64,000 bases of DNA from Eremophila alpestris peregrina (Eukaryota > Chordata > Aves > Passeriformes > Alaudidae): positions 14,413,490 through 14,477,489 of the forward strand of contig WMCF01000020.1 in NCBI GenBank assembly GCA_009792885.1, in the 5' to 3' direction. The notes beneath the pieces were generated by a model that saw only the letters and a program-made list of their open reading frames with translations, ran no database searches and was not told the origin of the DNA. Shown one piece after another: positions 48,299 through 61,540 of the stretch. Position numbers and translations under genes: made by a program. The number at the start of each line of letters is the position of its first letter. Position 1 is the stretch's first letter.

Positions 48299-51200
48299 CA
48301 CATGGATGTGCAAGCAATTGAAAAGACAAAGGAAATAGCCTTAAGGAAGAGACTTTACTGCTACTCTGTCTGTGCAGAGATTGCTACTACTGCTTCTAGA
48401 TAGATAAACCAATTACCTGAGCTGCTCTGTTCATGGCAGCCTGCTATTACTTCCTTTTGTAGAGCTGATTCCATTGCTGGATTACACTGTGTGTATCTCA
48501 TTAATGTAAACCAGCATGATACTGGGCACTCTTTCTGACCCTTCTTGCCGTAGCCCCTTGCTCTGCAGTGCAAAAGGGAACTGGGAGAGGAGTTGAAGAG
48601 AGGTGACAGTAGGCACAATGTACTTCCTAGTGCAGGCTACACACGGAGCTTGTTAGAATACCTGTGCTAAGCTTCGGGGAGATGGGGGCTTCCCTTCTGT
48701 GGAGCAGATTGCATGACATCAACCCTCATCTCTTCCATGTCTTGGTGAGGACTCAGGGTGCTGTGCAAGAGGCCTTGTCTATGGGCACCAAGTACGGGCA
48801 GTCCCTCGCATTTTCAACTCCACACAGAGTTTTCAACAGGTGTAGAAATGTGTGTGGCAAGCAGACACAGAGGCAGAGGTGTGAGTACAAAAGCTGTGTA
48901 TCCATAGCCAAAGCACAGGAGTGACTGCACCAGGAACTGACTGACTCAGTACACAACAGAGCTCAGAATAAGAAGCAGGAGTAAGCACTTCAGCTTACAG
49001 ATTGAGAAGGCCAGATTTCTCTGTAGTGCAACTACATTAAAAGCAAGTAAAGGATGCCTGTGGAAATGTTCTTGTCTAAGAGAAACACTAGACACTACTT
49101 CCACAGAGCCTCTAAATCCCTCTTGTTGCCCTTTTGTGCCACAGTCTTTCTCACATACTTACTTCTGCTATCACTGCTGCTGTGGCTGCTTGGACAGCAC
49201 ATGTACAGTATAGACTCACATACACACACGTAGGCACCCAGCCACACACTGGTGCCACCCCAGACATCTGTGACCAGTGGCAGCATGGCTATGCAAGCTC
49301 ATTCCTCTGCAGACACAGCTTCTCCCCACCTGCTCTGGTGAGGCTCCAAGTCCACTTGCTGGCGGGGAACACTGGCAGTCAGCTTCCTGATCACCTTTTG
49401 GTGCTCTCTGCAGACAGCCTTGTAGGAGCATCCTGGCTTCCCTGCCTTTTAGCCTGGTCACACAGCTATGTGTGTTTGGGGAGAAAATGTCCAAGCAGTG
49501 TTTGTTTACATAAAGACTAGCACATACTAATGTGCAGTTATCCAGGTAAAAGAAAACAGCTGTTTCTAGAAACCTGGTCTCCACATGCCCAGTGGTTGGA
49601 GCATGTTCCTTTCTTCAGCATTGCCTTGGGTCCTTAAATCTTCCTAAAAACTTATCCTTTTAACAAGAGCATCTCTGACATTCCCTGTGCCCCACACTGT
49701 GCACAGCACATGGCTGGGGAGCATCATCCCACAGCTGGTGCTGGAAGACGGATCACGATCAGCGGAGGAATCGGCAGGCAGTGCCAGTAATTCAAACCAT
49801 TCTGACCGTTCAGTGAACCTGAACCTGCTGACCTTGACAGCACTAGACAGCAGCGGCCTCAGGAATCCCAACCTTTTGAGAGGCGTTGGCTGGAGGATGA
49901 CTCCTGCTCTCTCCCTTTCTTTCTCTTCATGATCACATCCAGCAGCCAAGGGGGCCCAACAGTCAATCCCCAGTGCACCAATTAGCTCCTAATTTGGCTT
50001 TCTCTGCACTCCCAAGTCTACATCAATGTAATGTTAAGCATCGCTTGCTGTTCATAGATGTAAATCATTCCTATAGAGGAGTGTCTTCTTGTGCTAAAGG
50101 AAAACACTAAGCACCTTGTTCTCTCTCAGGGCCACAGAAACAAACCCCTCCTCCCAAAATGAGAGCTGCTGCTGCTGCTGTTTGGAAGGAAAGCAGAAGC
50201 TCTTTACTTCCCTAAGTGATAGTATCAGATCCTCTATTCTTGTTTCACTGGATCCTCGGGCAACAAGAAGATCTCACCAAGCGATTACTCCATGAGAATC
50301 TTGGCTGGATAAAGGAGGGGCAAGGAGGCAATTTCATCGGAGGGGACAAAGAAAGAAAAACCAGTGTGTTTAATTTTGTCACCAGACCTTGCATTTAAAA
50401 AAATACTGTTTGTGAACATTTTATAATGCTTTCAGGACTTTCAGGACTCCAGCAATTTCTGTAGCTGCCAAGCAAGACCTGAAAAAACAGCATTTTGTGT
50501 TGGCCTGCAGAGGCTATACTAAGCTCTAGGATATTGCATATGAAGGACAAGTCTGTTAGTAGTAGGTGGCTGGAAAGAAGCAGTTATAGATACACATTTG
50601 TACCTATTGACACACACCAGACGTGTTCTGTCTTCTGTCTCCATCCACAGCTCTTTGAAGGTGATTTTTCCAAGCATCAATCAGATAAAATAAAGGATGC
50701 TTTAAGTAGGTGTCAAATGCAATTCCTGCCCATCTTAAGGCGCTTTAAAATATCAGAGTTTTGTTAAAGGGCGTAAAAATAATGCCTAGATGCATATTTC
50801 CCTTTCACTTTTCCTTCATTCATCCAAGCATCCTACTGTTTAAATCCCAAAAGGTTCAAGGTACAAAGGCCTCTCCCCACAGAGGTCAACAGCTACAGGA
50901 AAACACACAGGAGTACAGTGCCAGAACAGGAGCTAGGTCATGGGTGTCACAGTTTCCGTTTGGATGTGCATCAACTCAGGATTTCTTTCTCTCATTGGCC
51001 CTGCCTTTTTTTTGGTCAGAGGAGCTATTCTGTTTTTAAGCTAGGGGGTCTGTATTGGAACAGATTTGTAGACATCTGATTAAACCTTAATGAGGTGGTT
51101 ATTGTGTATGAAATGTCCATCAAACCTTGAGTGCCTTCTACTCCTCTCTTAAATGCTCTAGAAAAGGCTGTTACAAAGGACAGGTATACTTCCATGTCTG

Positions 51201-52498
51201 GTTTCCCAAAGGACCTGGTGTTCTTTTGCTTTGGTTTTGGCATCTAGCCTGAGAAGAGGTAGGCCTTGAACAGAAGGGTTGACTTTCCAAGAAGATCAGA
51301 ACTATTCTAGAGTTTGGGACAACTTTATTAAATCCCAGCAAATGAAAAACAGTACTGCACTAGCTAATCCTCAAATATACTTATGGCTGTTCTCTGCAGA
51401 GACCTCACTTGTTTGTGAAACTGATTGCTGCCCATGGCTGGGCTCTCTCTTGTTTGAAGACTGCTTCTTACAATTTGGAACATATCTGCAATATACACCT
51501 TAAAGAGGTCACATCAGTATACATTCCTTCGTGAACCTGTAATGGCCTTCACATGACATCATGCAGAAAGATGACAAATAATTCTACTAATGGTTTACAG
51601 TTATTATAGGAATGAGGATTAAAAAAATATTTTGCATGGTGACATTTCAAGCAGATTGCTGCCTATTGCAAGCTTGTAGCTATTTCATTACATGGCATTT
51701 CACAATTATCCATCCTGTATCATATGTTGTTTATTAACCTTCCCATTCTTAAGATCTCATTTTCTACTGAAATGTGGTTGACTCTCAGGTGGACCATGGC
51801 AGATGTTGAACAATACAGAGCATCAACTGTGAAATTTTGCTGTGCTATGTCCAAATGAAACCACAGGAGAATTAAGATATGCTGTGGGTAATCACTCAGG
51901 CTGGATTTCGTTCAGGACAGCCAGGTTAATGTCTGCACTCTTGCAAAAAATGCCATGGGAATTTTAATGACTCTGAGTGATTGGGGCCTTTGTTTTATGG
52001 CACGTCAAAAATGGCAGCTCTAAAACCACTCTGCTTGAATACTGGCTTAGTGCTGACTCAGAAGAGCTTCCAAAACCATGATTCACAAATACCTGGCTCA
52101 GGGTCAGGTACAGACTCCTTTGACTGGTGAGGTTAAGGTAAAAATGTGCATGGGGGAAAATAGGTGGAATAAAAGGAAGGGAAAGTCTAGAGCAAGGGAA
52201 ACAGGGGAAAGGCAGTATTAAGAGGCATATTAGTGGGGGACCAAGCCAATAGAAGCAAGAAGTCTAAAGAGGAATTCGTATTTTCTAGACTGTCATTAGA
52301 GGTGTTCATGGTTTGACCCAGATCTACTGAATCTTTATGCTGGTGTCCTCTTAGTGCTCTCCACTGGAATCTCAGGGATTCCCAGAAACTGGGAGGTGGG
52401 ACTGAATGGTGACCGTCCAGCTCTGGGCTCCCTGCCTTGTGTCTAGCAGTCCTGATAGCAGTGTTGATTTGCATGTCAGGCAAAGCACTGCTTGAGGA

Positions 52499-52515
52499 AA
52501 AAAAAAAAAAAAAAA
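52499..52515. repeat. Poly(A) run of 17
   Basis: Uninterrupted A run immediately left of a candidate conserved block. Confidence 0.9.
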
Positions 52516-52700
52516 CCCTCCAAGTGTGGCAGTGTCAGCGCTCGCTGTTGTTCGACAGTGTAAAATTAAATTAATAAAGCCCCCAACACAGGAAAACATA
52601 ACAGGAAATTAATGGCCTTTACTGTCGCTCTGATGCAGTCATTTGCAACCCTGCTTTCCGCACCAAAGACTTCATAAATGCAAGCAGTTTCTCTAAACAA
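52516..52700 (+). promoter_or_regulatory. Candidate enhancer-like element (intron 5-7)
   Basis: Unique block with TGTCAGCGCTCGCTG, AAATTAAATTAATAAAG, GGAAATTAATGGCC, TCATTTGCAAC and TTCATAAATGCAAG. It carries several CpGs in a CpG-poor intron and many homeodomain cores. The function is inferred. Confidence 0.4.
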
Positions 52701-54774
52701 GCATAGTTAGGGCTGCATGCAATGTAATTTTTTGTGTTGCTTCTGTCCTTTGGAGCTAACAAAAGCCACCCTTTTTTATATGCTCACCAAGGAGGATCCT
52801 GCCAAGAAGTAGCTCCCCAACAAACATGCTTAGGAAGATGAGAGAAGAGAGTTAAGTCATGCCAATGATGCTAAGAGCATCATCTTCTCTGGCAGAGGGA
52901 AAGCATAGCTTCTGGAGCCCTGCTTCCCTGCAGCAGCAGCTGTCCCCAAGGGCACTGCACTAAAGGCAGTGTTGTGGACACCACAACAGCATAAATCAGG
53001 ATAACCCTTCTGATAACTTTTAGGATGTGTAAATCAGTATAACCACTGAATGCAAGAGACTTACAGATTTACACTGACTAGAGGATCTGGCTCACTGCGT
53101 GAGAGTGCCAATTGCTACTCTGTCAACATAAACAAAGCCAGTGTGCTGGATCCTAAAGGCAGCTGCATTTCTATTTGTCTAACAGTCAAGCCTAGTAACA
53201 CTAGTAAGAGATACGGGACCTAGGAAACTACTACCTAGGCTAAAACCCCTCACCTGCACACTCACACCTGCTGTAGTACATGTTGTATACGCATCTGAGA
53301 CAGCTGCTTGCATCCTAACTCCTGGAAAGACTTTTGCCGGCATTTTCAGTAAGGCTGAATGTGCTGATTATTACTATCCAGCACAGACTTAGTATCCCAG
53401 ATGCTCTTGTCCAAATTTGCAATCATACACTTAGACACAGTAGTAAATACATATGATTTTCGTATGCATATACACACTCGCTTCCTTAAATGCATTTTGC
53501 ATGCTCCCATGATAATCCAAAATAGATCTGAGCACACACTTCATTACACATTTGCACACACAATTCATTACATTTACATTCTCATTGAGCACTGCCATTT
53601 TTGCTCATGTAAGCCCTGGGTTAAAGCTTCAGTGGCCATCCCTGCTCCATCTAGGGTACTCAGTCATACACAACCCCTGTGTTAGAAGCACTGCTGTCAG
53701 GCACCAGCACACATCTCACTCTTCCTCAGGCAGGCACACTCACTTCCCTGCATGAGCAGCCTTCCTTACTCGCCAATTCCTCATGTGAGCTATACCCTCA
53801 ATTCAAAATGTAAAATCCTTTGTTTCTGAGCCTTTCTGCTTTAAGCCTGAGCATGTAAGAAAGAAATACACGCAGTCTGTGCTTTGCTGACACACTTAAA
53901 TTACAGAGACACATGGACCAGCACAGTACTATCAATTAGCATACTGAAATTCAGGTTTGTGGATTCCCTTGAGGCAAATCAGCACAGGAATCTGACCAAC
54001 TGTGGAGCTCATGAAGGCTGATGGTCTTCCTTGAGGTGATAATCCTCCAGTATTAATATCCCTAATTCTGCAGGAAACTGTATATAACCTGAACATGTAC
54101 TGTATCTTCTTTCACCATGGCAGCATAGATCCCTGAAACATTCCTTCTCTATGCATTCCTGAACCTTGCCAGCCCCTTCCATGTTCCATCATCTCTATTC
54201 TGCACTCACTTAGGATCCTTCCTATCTGAAATTGAGGAATAGCTCCCCACCAGTCAGCACAAAGTGCTCAAAATTCTTGCAACACTACTACATGCCAAAA
54301 CACAGAACTGACCCATCTAGATATGACATCTTCTTTTACACTGTCTAAAAGAACACCAAAAAATTCTCCTGGAAGGAAATGTAACCTAAAATTTACAGCC
54401 TTTCTTTTCAAAACCTTGAACTAGTAGGGCAAGAAAGTTACATAGGTGAAAAGATCACCAGATTAGATTGCCAGTCCTTGCACTTGTCCTTACTGGGGGA
54501 GTACAGTATTAGTTTAATAATTACTGAGGATGCAAACAGTGTCTCCAGAAACATTGTGACAGCTAGACTGGATCAGCTTGTGTAGATCAGGACATCACTA
54601 CCAGACAATGCTGGCCATCTGAAAATGTGTGACTCACTGCCTCAGGACAAGGTCTTTGTCCTTGATCTCTTTTCTGGTTGAGGGTCAGTTCAAACACAGA
54701 TGCAGGAGGTCTGCTATTCCCAGCGGGAGCTGGAGACCAGGGTTTGAAGGCCAGCTCTGATGTGCTGGGGTGCT

Positions 54775-54945
54775 TTGCAGACCCGCACTGAATGCAGCAC
54801 GAGGGCCTGCGCAGGGCTGGCTGCCGTGAATGACAAGCACGGCTATCGATCGCGTTCTGAACTCGGCCCAGCCGATAGAAGGTAATTAATGACTCCATTT
54901 GCCTCAGTACCGAGGAGAACAATTGAGTTTGAAACTGCAACAACT
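54775..54945 (+). promoter_or_regulatory. Candidate CpG-containing enhancer-like element
   Basis: About eleven CpGs in 130 bases, against almost none around it, together with TATCGAT (54844-54850), ATCGATCGCG, TAATTAAT (54883-54890) and ACAATTG (54919-54925). Retained CpGs in a methylatable intron suggest selection or an unmethylated regulatory site. The function is inferred. Confidence 0.45.
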
Positions 54946-57142
54946 GGTAGTGTGGGGAAAGGCCCCCCGGGATGGACAGGAAAGCTGCCTGACAGGCCCA
55001 GGCTGCATGGGGACACAGGAACACATCAGAGGGGGAAAAAGGAGAAGAGAAATCGGAAAAAGGGAAAGAGCAGTCTTAACAAAAAAGTGTGATTTGGGAA
55101 GGGGCAGCACATGTAGCCGCAAATGCTCAGGGAGTGGGAGAGGGCTGCTCTGAATTAAGCACTCCAGCAGGGATGGTGCAGGCAGGCTGCAGGAGAAGTA
55201 CAGGGTCGCCTTGCTGCTGCAGAGGGACGGCATTGCAGCAGCCAGCTCAACACCACTGCATCAGACACTTGTGCTTCCCTCTGAGCCTCTGACAATTAGA
55301 TGGGTTCTGCTGTGTCACCTGGCTGGCAGTTCTCATGCCAGTCACATTCACTTTTATTATGACTGTGATTTTTATTGGTAGAGCTGCAAGGGCCCAGCTG
55401 AGATCAGGGCCCCGCAACACTGCAGGCAGACATGTCATAGGGATGGTAACAGCCCCTTCCCTAAAAGAGAGCAGTATCTCCATGTTTGTGTGGTAGCTGC
55501 ACAGCTTCTCATGACCTTCCTAGATGTTTCTGTGCCACAAAGATCTCCCTATGTCAGCAATACTTCTGAGTTATTTGTTGAAATGGTCCTGTCCCACCTG
55601 TCTGTCACTTGTAGCCATGGGAAGTAATGAACTATGCAACTTTGTGCTACTTGTACATTATGGTGTCTTTGTGGCTTCCAGACCTGAGAATGTCTCTTTG
55701 TTTTGGAGTTATTTAATGGGCATATTGCCTGTATCAGATGTAGTTAAGGTTGTTCGGTTGTTGTTTGGCACAACATTTCCTTGTTATCTGTCAGAATACT
55801 TCTGTGACACTCATGGAACATTTCTGTGTCTTGTGTTGAGGGTTGCCTCTGAACATTCTCTGTATGTACTCCCTTGGCTGTCCCTCAGAGGAGAGATATT
55901 TCCAGTCACAAGTGCAAGGCCTGATCACACTGAGAGCAATGTGTGCCTTTGTGACGGACACAGTGACTGAGCCATAGTTTGCCTCTCAAGCTGTTTGTTA
56001 AGATTCTTATAATTTAAAAGAGAGGTTTCCCTTGCCACTAAAAGGAAACTGGGAAAAGTGATGGTGCTTCTTCCTACTGGGTGCAGTTATCACAGTTACC
56101 CAGGTGGCATCCTCAGACTCATCCTGCAGCTGAAGCCTTCCTTTAACCCGTTGAACACAACCCTTTCCAATACCTGCTTTGCTGGCAAATCCCTGTCCCT
56201 TAAGCTTTTACTCCTAGCACTATTCTTCATCAGCTGGTGTGACTGTTGCCCACCACAGTACCATCCCTTATGGGATCTGCTAGTCTTTCCCAATTCAAAT
56301 TTTCCCTGTAAGCCCTTTCTTCACTAGCACGCACAGCCCTTTGGCAGACTCCGTCTCTTCCCCAAAGTCCTCTCTGGTCTTTTCTGCCACCTTTGCTCAT
56401 ACCCACATGGCTGTCAGTTCTCATACTTTGTGTATCACACTATTTGAAACTCTCCTGATAGTCCAGCTTACAGAATCATAGGTTTAGATGAGAATTGCAA
56501 CTTTGATCTAAAACCAGATATAAGTGTCTGGCCCCTGCAGTTTCAGAGAAAAATGAAAACACATCCTCTCTAGGTTTTGACACCAGAAGACAAACACAGG
56601 GGACATACAATAATTTGGTTTTGAAGAAAATAAAAGGATCTGTGAATGCAAGTGTCTCAACATTAGCAACACAAGACATACAAATCTGTCTTTCAGGATC
56701 ACCTCTGTGAAACCTCTGCTTCATAAGTAAAATATACAGGCACAATTCAAATAATTGCTCTGAGAAGTTTGGGATTCGTGCATCCTACCATCATTAAGCC
56801 AAATACTACTGCAAGCTGTTTAGACAAGATCTACCTCGAGGTACCCTACAGGCCCCTGTCAAGAGTTTCTTTGCTTTTGCAGATTTTAAAACATAGGCTA
56901 AGGTAGAGTGGCCTATTCCCTCCTTCCTCCCTCTGCCCTCTAGGAATTTTCACCTAAACTAAAGCATTATCTTTCTCCTTACAACTTTTGTACCCCTCTT
57001 TATCCATTTGCTTGCTTTGAACGTTTTTATTTATTATTTACCCCATGCTTTATCCTTCTCTTTCATTCATGCTTATCTTTCATTTCCCATGAAATGAAGA
57101 GACTGTACAAATTCTCTCTCATCAGCTGGTCCTGGGTTTCCC

Positions 57143-57212
57143 AAATACACATACACGCTTATGTGTGCACATGCACACGCACACACTCTGACATAAATAA
57201 ATAAATAAATAG
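57143..57212. repeat. CA-type microsatellite then (AAAT)n
   Basis: ACACATACACGC, GCACATGCACACGCACAC, then ACATAAATAAATAAATAAAT. Confidence 0.85.
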
Positions 57213-57244
57213 AAAGGTCAGTGAGCAGAGCAGCAATAACCCCT

Positions 57245-57500
57245 AAAACAGTACTATCAGAGGGACATGATTGATCAATTGAATTCCATAGCGGCTCAAA
57301 AATGTGGGATTAAGTAGTGTATTATACGCACAATGAGTTGAGGCATGATGTTCATTTCAAGTTCATTTCGCCAGCCCTCTGCCACCAGATCAGGCAATCA
57401 ATAGGGGCAGCAGATATCATATATCACCTCTCTCCGTGCTAGGCAGAGAGCACCATAATCTCTCGCAAATTTAGAGTGACAGATTTGTCAAGATCTGAAG
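57245..57500 (+). promoter_or_regulatory. Candidate enhancer-like element (intron 5-7)
   Basis: Unique sequence with TGATTGAT (57268-57275, PBX/MEIS-like) overlapping the palindrome TTGATCAA (57271-57278), GGATTA (57307-57312, OTX/PITX-like), a repeated GTTCATTTC (57350-57358 and 57361-57369), ATCAATA (57397-57403, ONECUT-like) and GATATCATATATCACC. Several isolated CpGs. The function is inferred. Confidence 0.45.
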
Positions 57501-58644
57501 GGCCCCTGAATAAATGAAGGAAAAGAGACTCTTACAGCAACTCAGGAAAGCTGTGATTTCAGCTTCTTCACACAAAGGCATGGCCTGTGCACACATGGAA
57601 GACACATGTGCACAGGACTCTGAAGGCAGAGTTCCAAATGCCTGTGCATGTGTGCACAAATCTGTGTAACCCCTCAGGGCAACTCACTAAAAGTAAAATC
57701 TAGTTTAATGACAATCAGTGAAAGTTTTACTGTACATGCGTCCACACAAACCCAAACACTGACTGACACATGGAAAAATTCTCAAAGGCAAAGAGCTTCA
57801 CAGGCTGCAGACAGGTTGAGGCTGATACAGAAACTTTTTTTTCTGAGTCTGAACCGACGAGTTCTATGCCAGCTTTCTGCAGGGAAGACCAGAATTCTAG
57901 TCCTCCTGGAAGTCACCCCCTGCAGAATGAGACCAGTCCATCTAAAACATGAAAACTGTACCGACCCACACAGTGTGCAGTCCACCAAGCCTGATCCTTG
58001 CTTTGTTTTCTTAGTCAAATCTGTCATGAGCTCCAGATTTCAGGAAATTGATAACTTTCTCTTGGGCAAATAAGCCTGGGGAGAGGAGAAAACTCCAGGG
58101 ATCGGTGCCAGTAAACAGCCTTGCTTTGGCTTGGGGTGGAAAAGAGAGAAGAGGCTGCTCAAGGGAAGGCTGCTGGCAGGGACAAATCAATATGTAATAT
58201 TTTCTATGGTCTTGTGAGTAGTACTGTACTACGCTACTGTATATAATGTACTATTGATTATATCATATCGTATAATCACCTATAAACGGATATATCTCAT
58301 AGCCAGAAGGCAGCAGGCTCAGTCATAACTCTGGGCCACCAGTTGGGCATTAACTGTGCCAGGAAAATACCATCTTGGCACTATCTGTGAGCTAAAAGAG
58401 GAAGCAGCAGAGTGGCATTGTTCTGGATGCTTCACAGTGAATGTCACTCCAGGCTCCTGGGAGCATCATGTGTCCATGAGCACCTCACAATTGCAGGGAG
58501 GAAGGAAAAGGTCTATACAGAACCCTCGATCAGTTTCTTGACAGACAGCCGGTTTCTGAGATTCACAGACTGGAAGCCACCAAGAAAGGCTTAAGTATGA
58601 GGCATATTAGTGAAAAACCAGGAAGATAATTACAGCACAAGAGG

Positions 58645-59690
58645 GAGAACCTGATCTTAGGTTAGTCAGGGTGGTAAGGCAGACTTGTATCTGATGAAGC
58701 ACAATAGATAAGGATTCAGCATGGAGAGTATGGAGGTATATCAGCATGGATGAAGCAGGGGATTTTAAGCAGGCACACCAAAGTTAGGCTGAGATGTGAC
58801 AGCAGAAAGATACTCAGCACAGTTGGAGCACTATAATGAGAAGACTTGCCTCAGATGAGATGAGGGATTATGACAGAAGAAGATTCACTTCAGCTGGGAC
58901 AGGAGGTTATAGCAGACAGACTCACCTTGGATATGACAGATGCTAATAGCAGGACACTCACATGAGATAAAAAGGGATTATCACAGAGAAAAATGCACCT
59001 CATTTGAGTTGGGGGATAACAGGAGGAAAAAAAAAAAAAACCAAACCAAACCCAAACCCTGATAGGTGATCAGGTGGTTTATCACAGGAAAAAAATCACT
59101 TTGGATGGGGCAGGGCATTTATAATGGACTCACAGCAGAGGGGATGAGCAGGCTCTAACAGATGTGGAATGGCACATGAGAAATAGAGACAACCTGGAGC
59201 ATGGCAGGAGACACTGCTGTGAGATTGGACTGTGTCAGAGGGATGTTAGAGGGACAGAGAGGCACTTCTAGGGAAGCTTCTACCAGAAGGCAGCTATATT
59301 CCTAGTAAGAACAAAGTAATACCAGGAAGGCTGATTCTCACTGAGTGCGACTAGGTTTTGTTATACAGTAATTCATTTTGGATAAGAAGGGAGACTGGCA
59401 GAGACAAAGATTCATCTCATTTTGGAGAGAGTTTTATAACAGAGATATGGGTCATGATAAATTACAAGCTACACATAGGTGAATTGGACAGAGACCAACA
59501 TATGTCAGATGGGACAGTTGCCCCACAGGGAGAGATTTGTCTCTGGTGAAACATGGAGTCAGAAACCAGATTTCCCTGTTATCTAAGGGGGATGAAAGCC
59601 TCATCTAGGATATGATCAGATGAAAAGGAAATTATAACAGTGATAGCTGCTCATAGGTCTGGGGAGCTACAACAGACACTGGCTCCCCTC
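58645..59690. repeat. Heavily decayed minisatellite, about 36-bp unit
   Basis: Recurrent units of the form attcacctcagatgggacag followed by gggattataacagaga. Anchors (ACTCA/ATTCA) occur near 58812, 58844, 58883, 58920, 58956, 58993, 59095, 59128, 59334, 59371 and 59410, spaced mostly 32-39 bases. An A14 plus CCAAACC tract interrupts it at 59027-59059. Confidence 0.7.
59027..59059. repeat. A14 followed by (CCAAA/CCCAAA)n
   Basis: An A run followed by CCAAACCAAACCCAAACCC; the minus strand reads as G-rich TTTGGG repeats. It interrupts the decayed minisatellite. Confidence 0.9.
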
Positions 59691-59900
59691 CAAACTGTAA
59701 GACAGCCTTTTTCCCATTGCAGGCTCCCTCAGTCCTCTCCAGTACAGCCCGTCCTCAGCACTCTTGTTTCTCTCAGGACTGCCTCTCCAGTGGTCTTCTA
59801 GCGATGCTAATCGCTGTGCTTTGCTCCCATTTTATGCTCAGCAGTGGAGATTTGGCAATTTTTAACACTGAAAATCAGTGGAACCGAAACTCATCTCTGA

Positions 59901-60380
<480 letters not shown>

Positions 60381-60989
60381 TGATGGCAGGGAGATTCCCT
60401 CACCAAAATCCCTCCCCCCCACCCCCCGTCCCTTGTTCTGACACTGACCTGTTATTGCAGGTACCTTTTACAGCCCTATCTAGTTGTAACAGTATCACTG
60501 TGCTGATGCTCGTGTACACTCAAGCTTTACCTCCTCTCCTGAACTTGCCGTATACACGCACACTGTGCTCTCCCTATGTCCCCATGACCACTTTTCCCTC
60601 TGCACACACACCTGTCTGTATGCCAGCCTGTTCTTGCCATGAACATGCCTATACCCCCATCCATGTTCACTGGCAGGCAGCATGCACAGAAACTCCTGCA
60701 CCCTGAGATCACACTGATGACCAGCGAGCCACAGGGTTGGATTTTAATGGATCATTTTCCTTCATGGCCCAGAGCTGAGACTTGACTCCCATCTCCAACA
60801 TAGTTTTCCACACTTCTGCAGCTCTGCCCACCTTTTCTTTACTCCCCCGCTCTCCCCAGCCTTTTATCCCAAAAGCTGTTTGTCTTAATAAAATGAAAAT
60901 CAAAAGTCTTTTTAAACCGCCCCAAGCCATAAACCAACAAAGGAAGAGAAGGAGAGGCTGGCTGTGGACTCCCTTCATCCCAGAGTCCC

Positions 60990-61260
60990 TGGGTTTATTA
61001 CAATGAATAACCTTTATTTACTTTCATTAGACTATTAAGCACCAGCACAGTCATTTTTCCCCCTGAAACTCTGAGCAGGGCCCATAAAGCAAATCCAAAG
61101 CCTAATTGAGTTCATTTTAATTTCTCTCCGATCACAGCGAATTACTCTGGTGATAAATCAGGGGGCAGGCTCACCCCCAGTAGAAGGCCTAATTTGCAGC
61201 TAATTACAAAACTGATTTCTACAGGAAGATCAATACAAGAAGGAATTGGAAATGACTAGG
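60990..61260 (+). promoter_or_regulatory. Candidate enhancer-like element between exons 7 and 8
   Basis: Dense homeodomain and HOX/CDX-like cores in unique sequence: TTTATTACAATGAATAACC, TTTATTTACTTTCATTAG, CCATAAAG (61082-61089), CCTAATTGAG (61101-61110), TTTTAATTTC, GTGATAAATC, CTAATTTGCAG and GCTAATTAC (core 61201-61206). A second AT-rich cluster follows at 61390-61540 (TTTTAATTTAACGTAATATT). The function is inferred. Confidence 0.45.
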
Positions 61261-61384
61261 CAGTCCTAGCCAAGCAGGGACAGGGGCGGGGAGGGGGCAG
61301 TGTGCATGGAACCTGCTGGAGGAGGGGAAGATGTGGGGAGGGGGTTGGGGAAGTGCATGGAAAAAAACAGAGGAGAAAGAGCAG

Positions 61385-61540
61385 AAAATCAGTTTTAATT
61401 TAACGTAATATTAATCAGAGCAACTTTTCCTGCTGTTTTGTAGCCTTCCTAGTTTCTCCAGCTCCCGCGTCTGGTCTGGAGGCTGCCACAATAAAAAGGC
61501 AATTACCAGAGCCTTTCGGACAGGACACCCTTTCAGATTC
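61385..61540 (+). promoter_or_regulatory. Second candidate element between exons 7 and 8
   Basis: TCAGTTTTAATTTAACG, TAATATTAATCAGAG, ACAATAAAAAGG and GGCAATTACC cores in unique sequence. It may be one extended element with the preceding block. Confidence 0.35.

Noticed and set aside
56470..56520. cagaatcatagg as the end of an antisense CR1 element
   Set aside because: Only about ten bases resemble the CR1 3' terminal repeat; the following sequence does not fit the family.
61465..61485. CTGGTCTGGA as part of exon 6 (…LVWT…)
   Set aside because: It lies downstream of exon 7, and the surrounding frame does not match the cassette.
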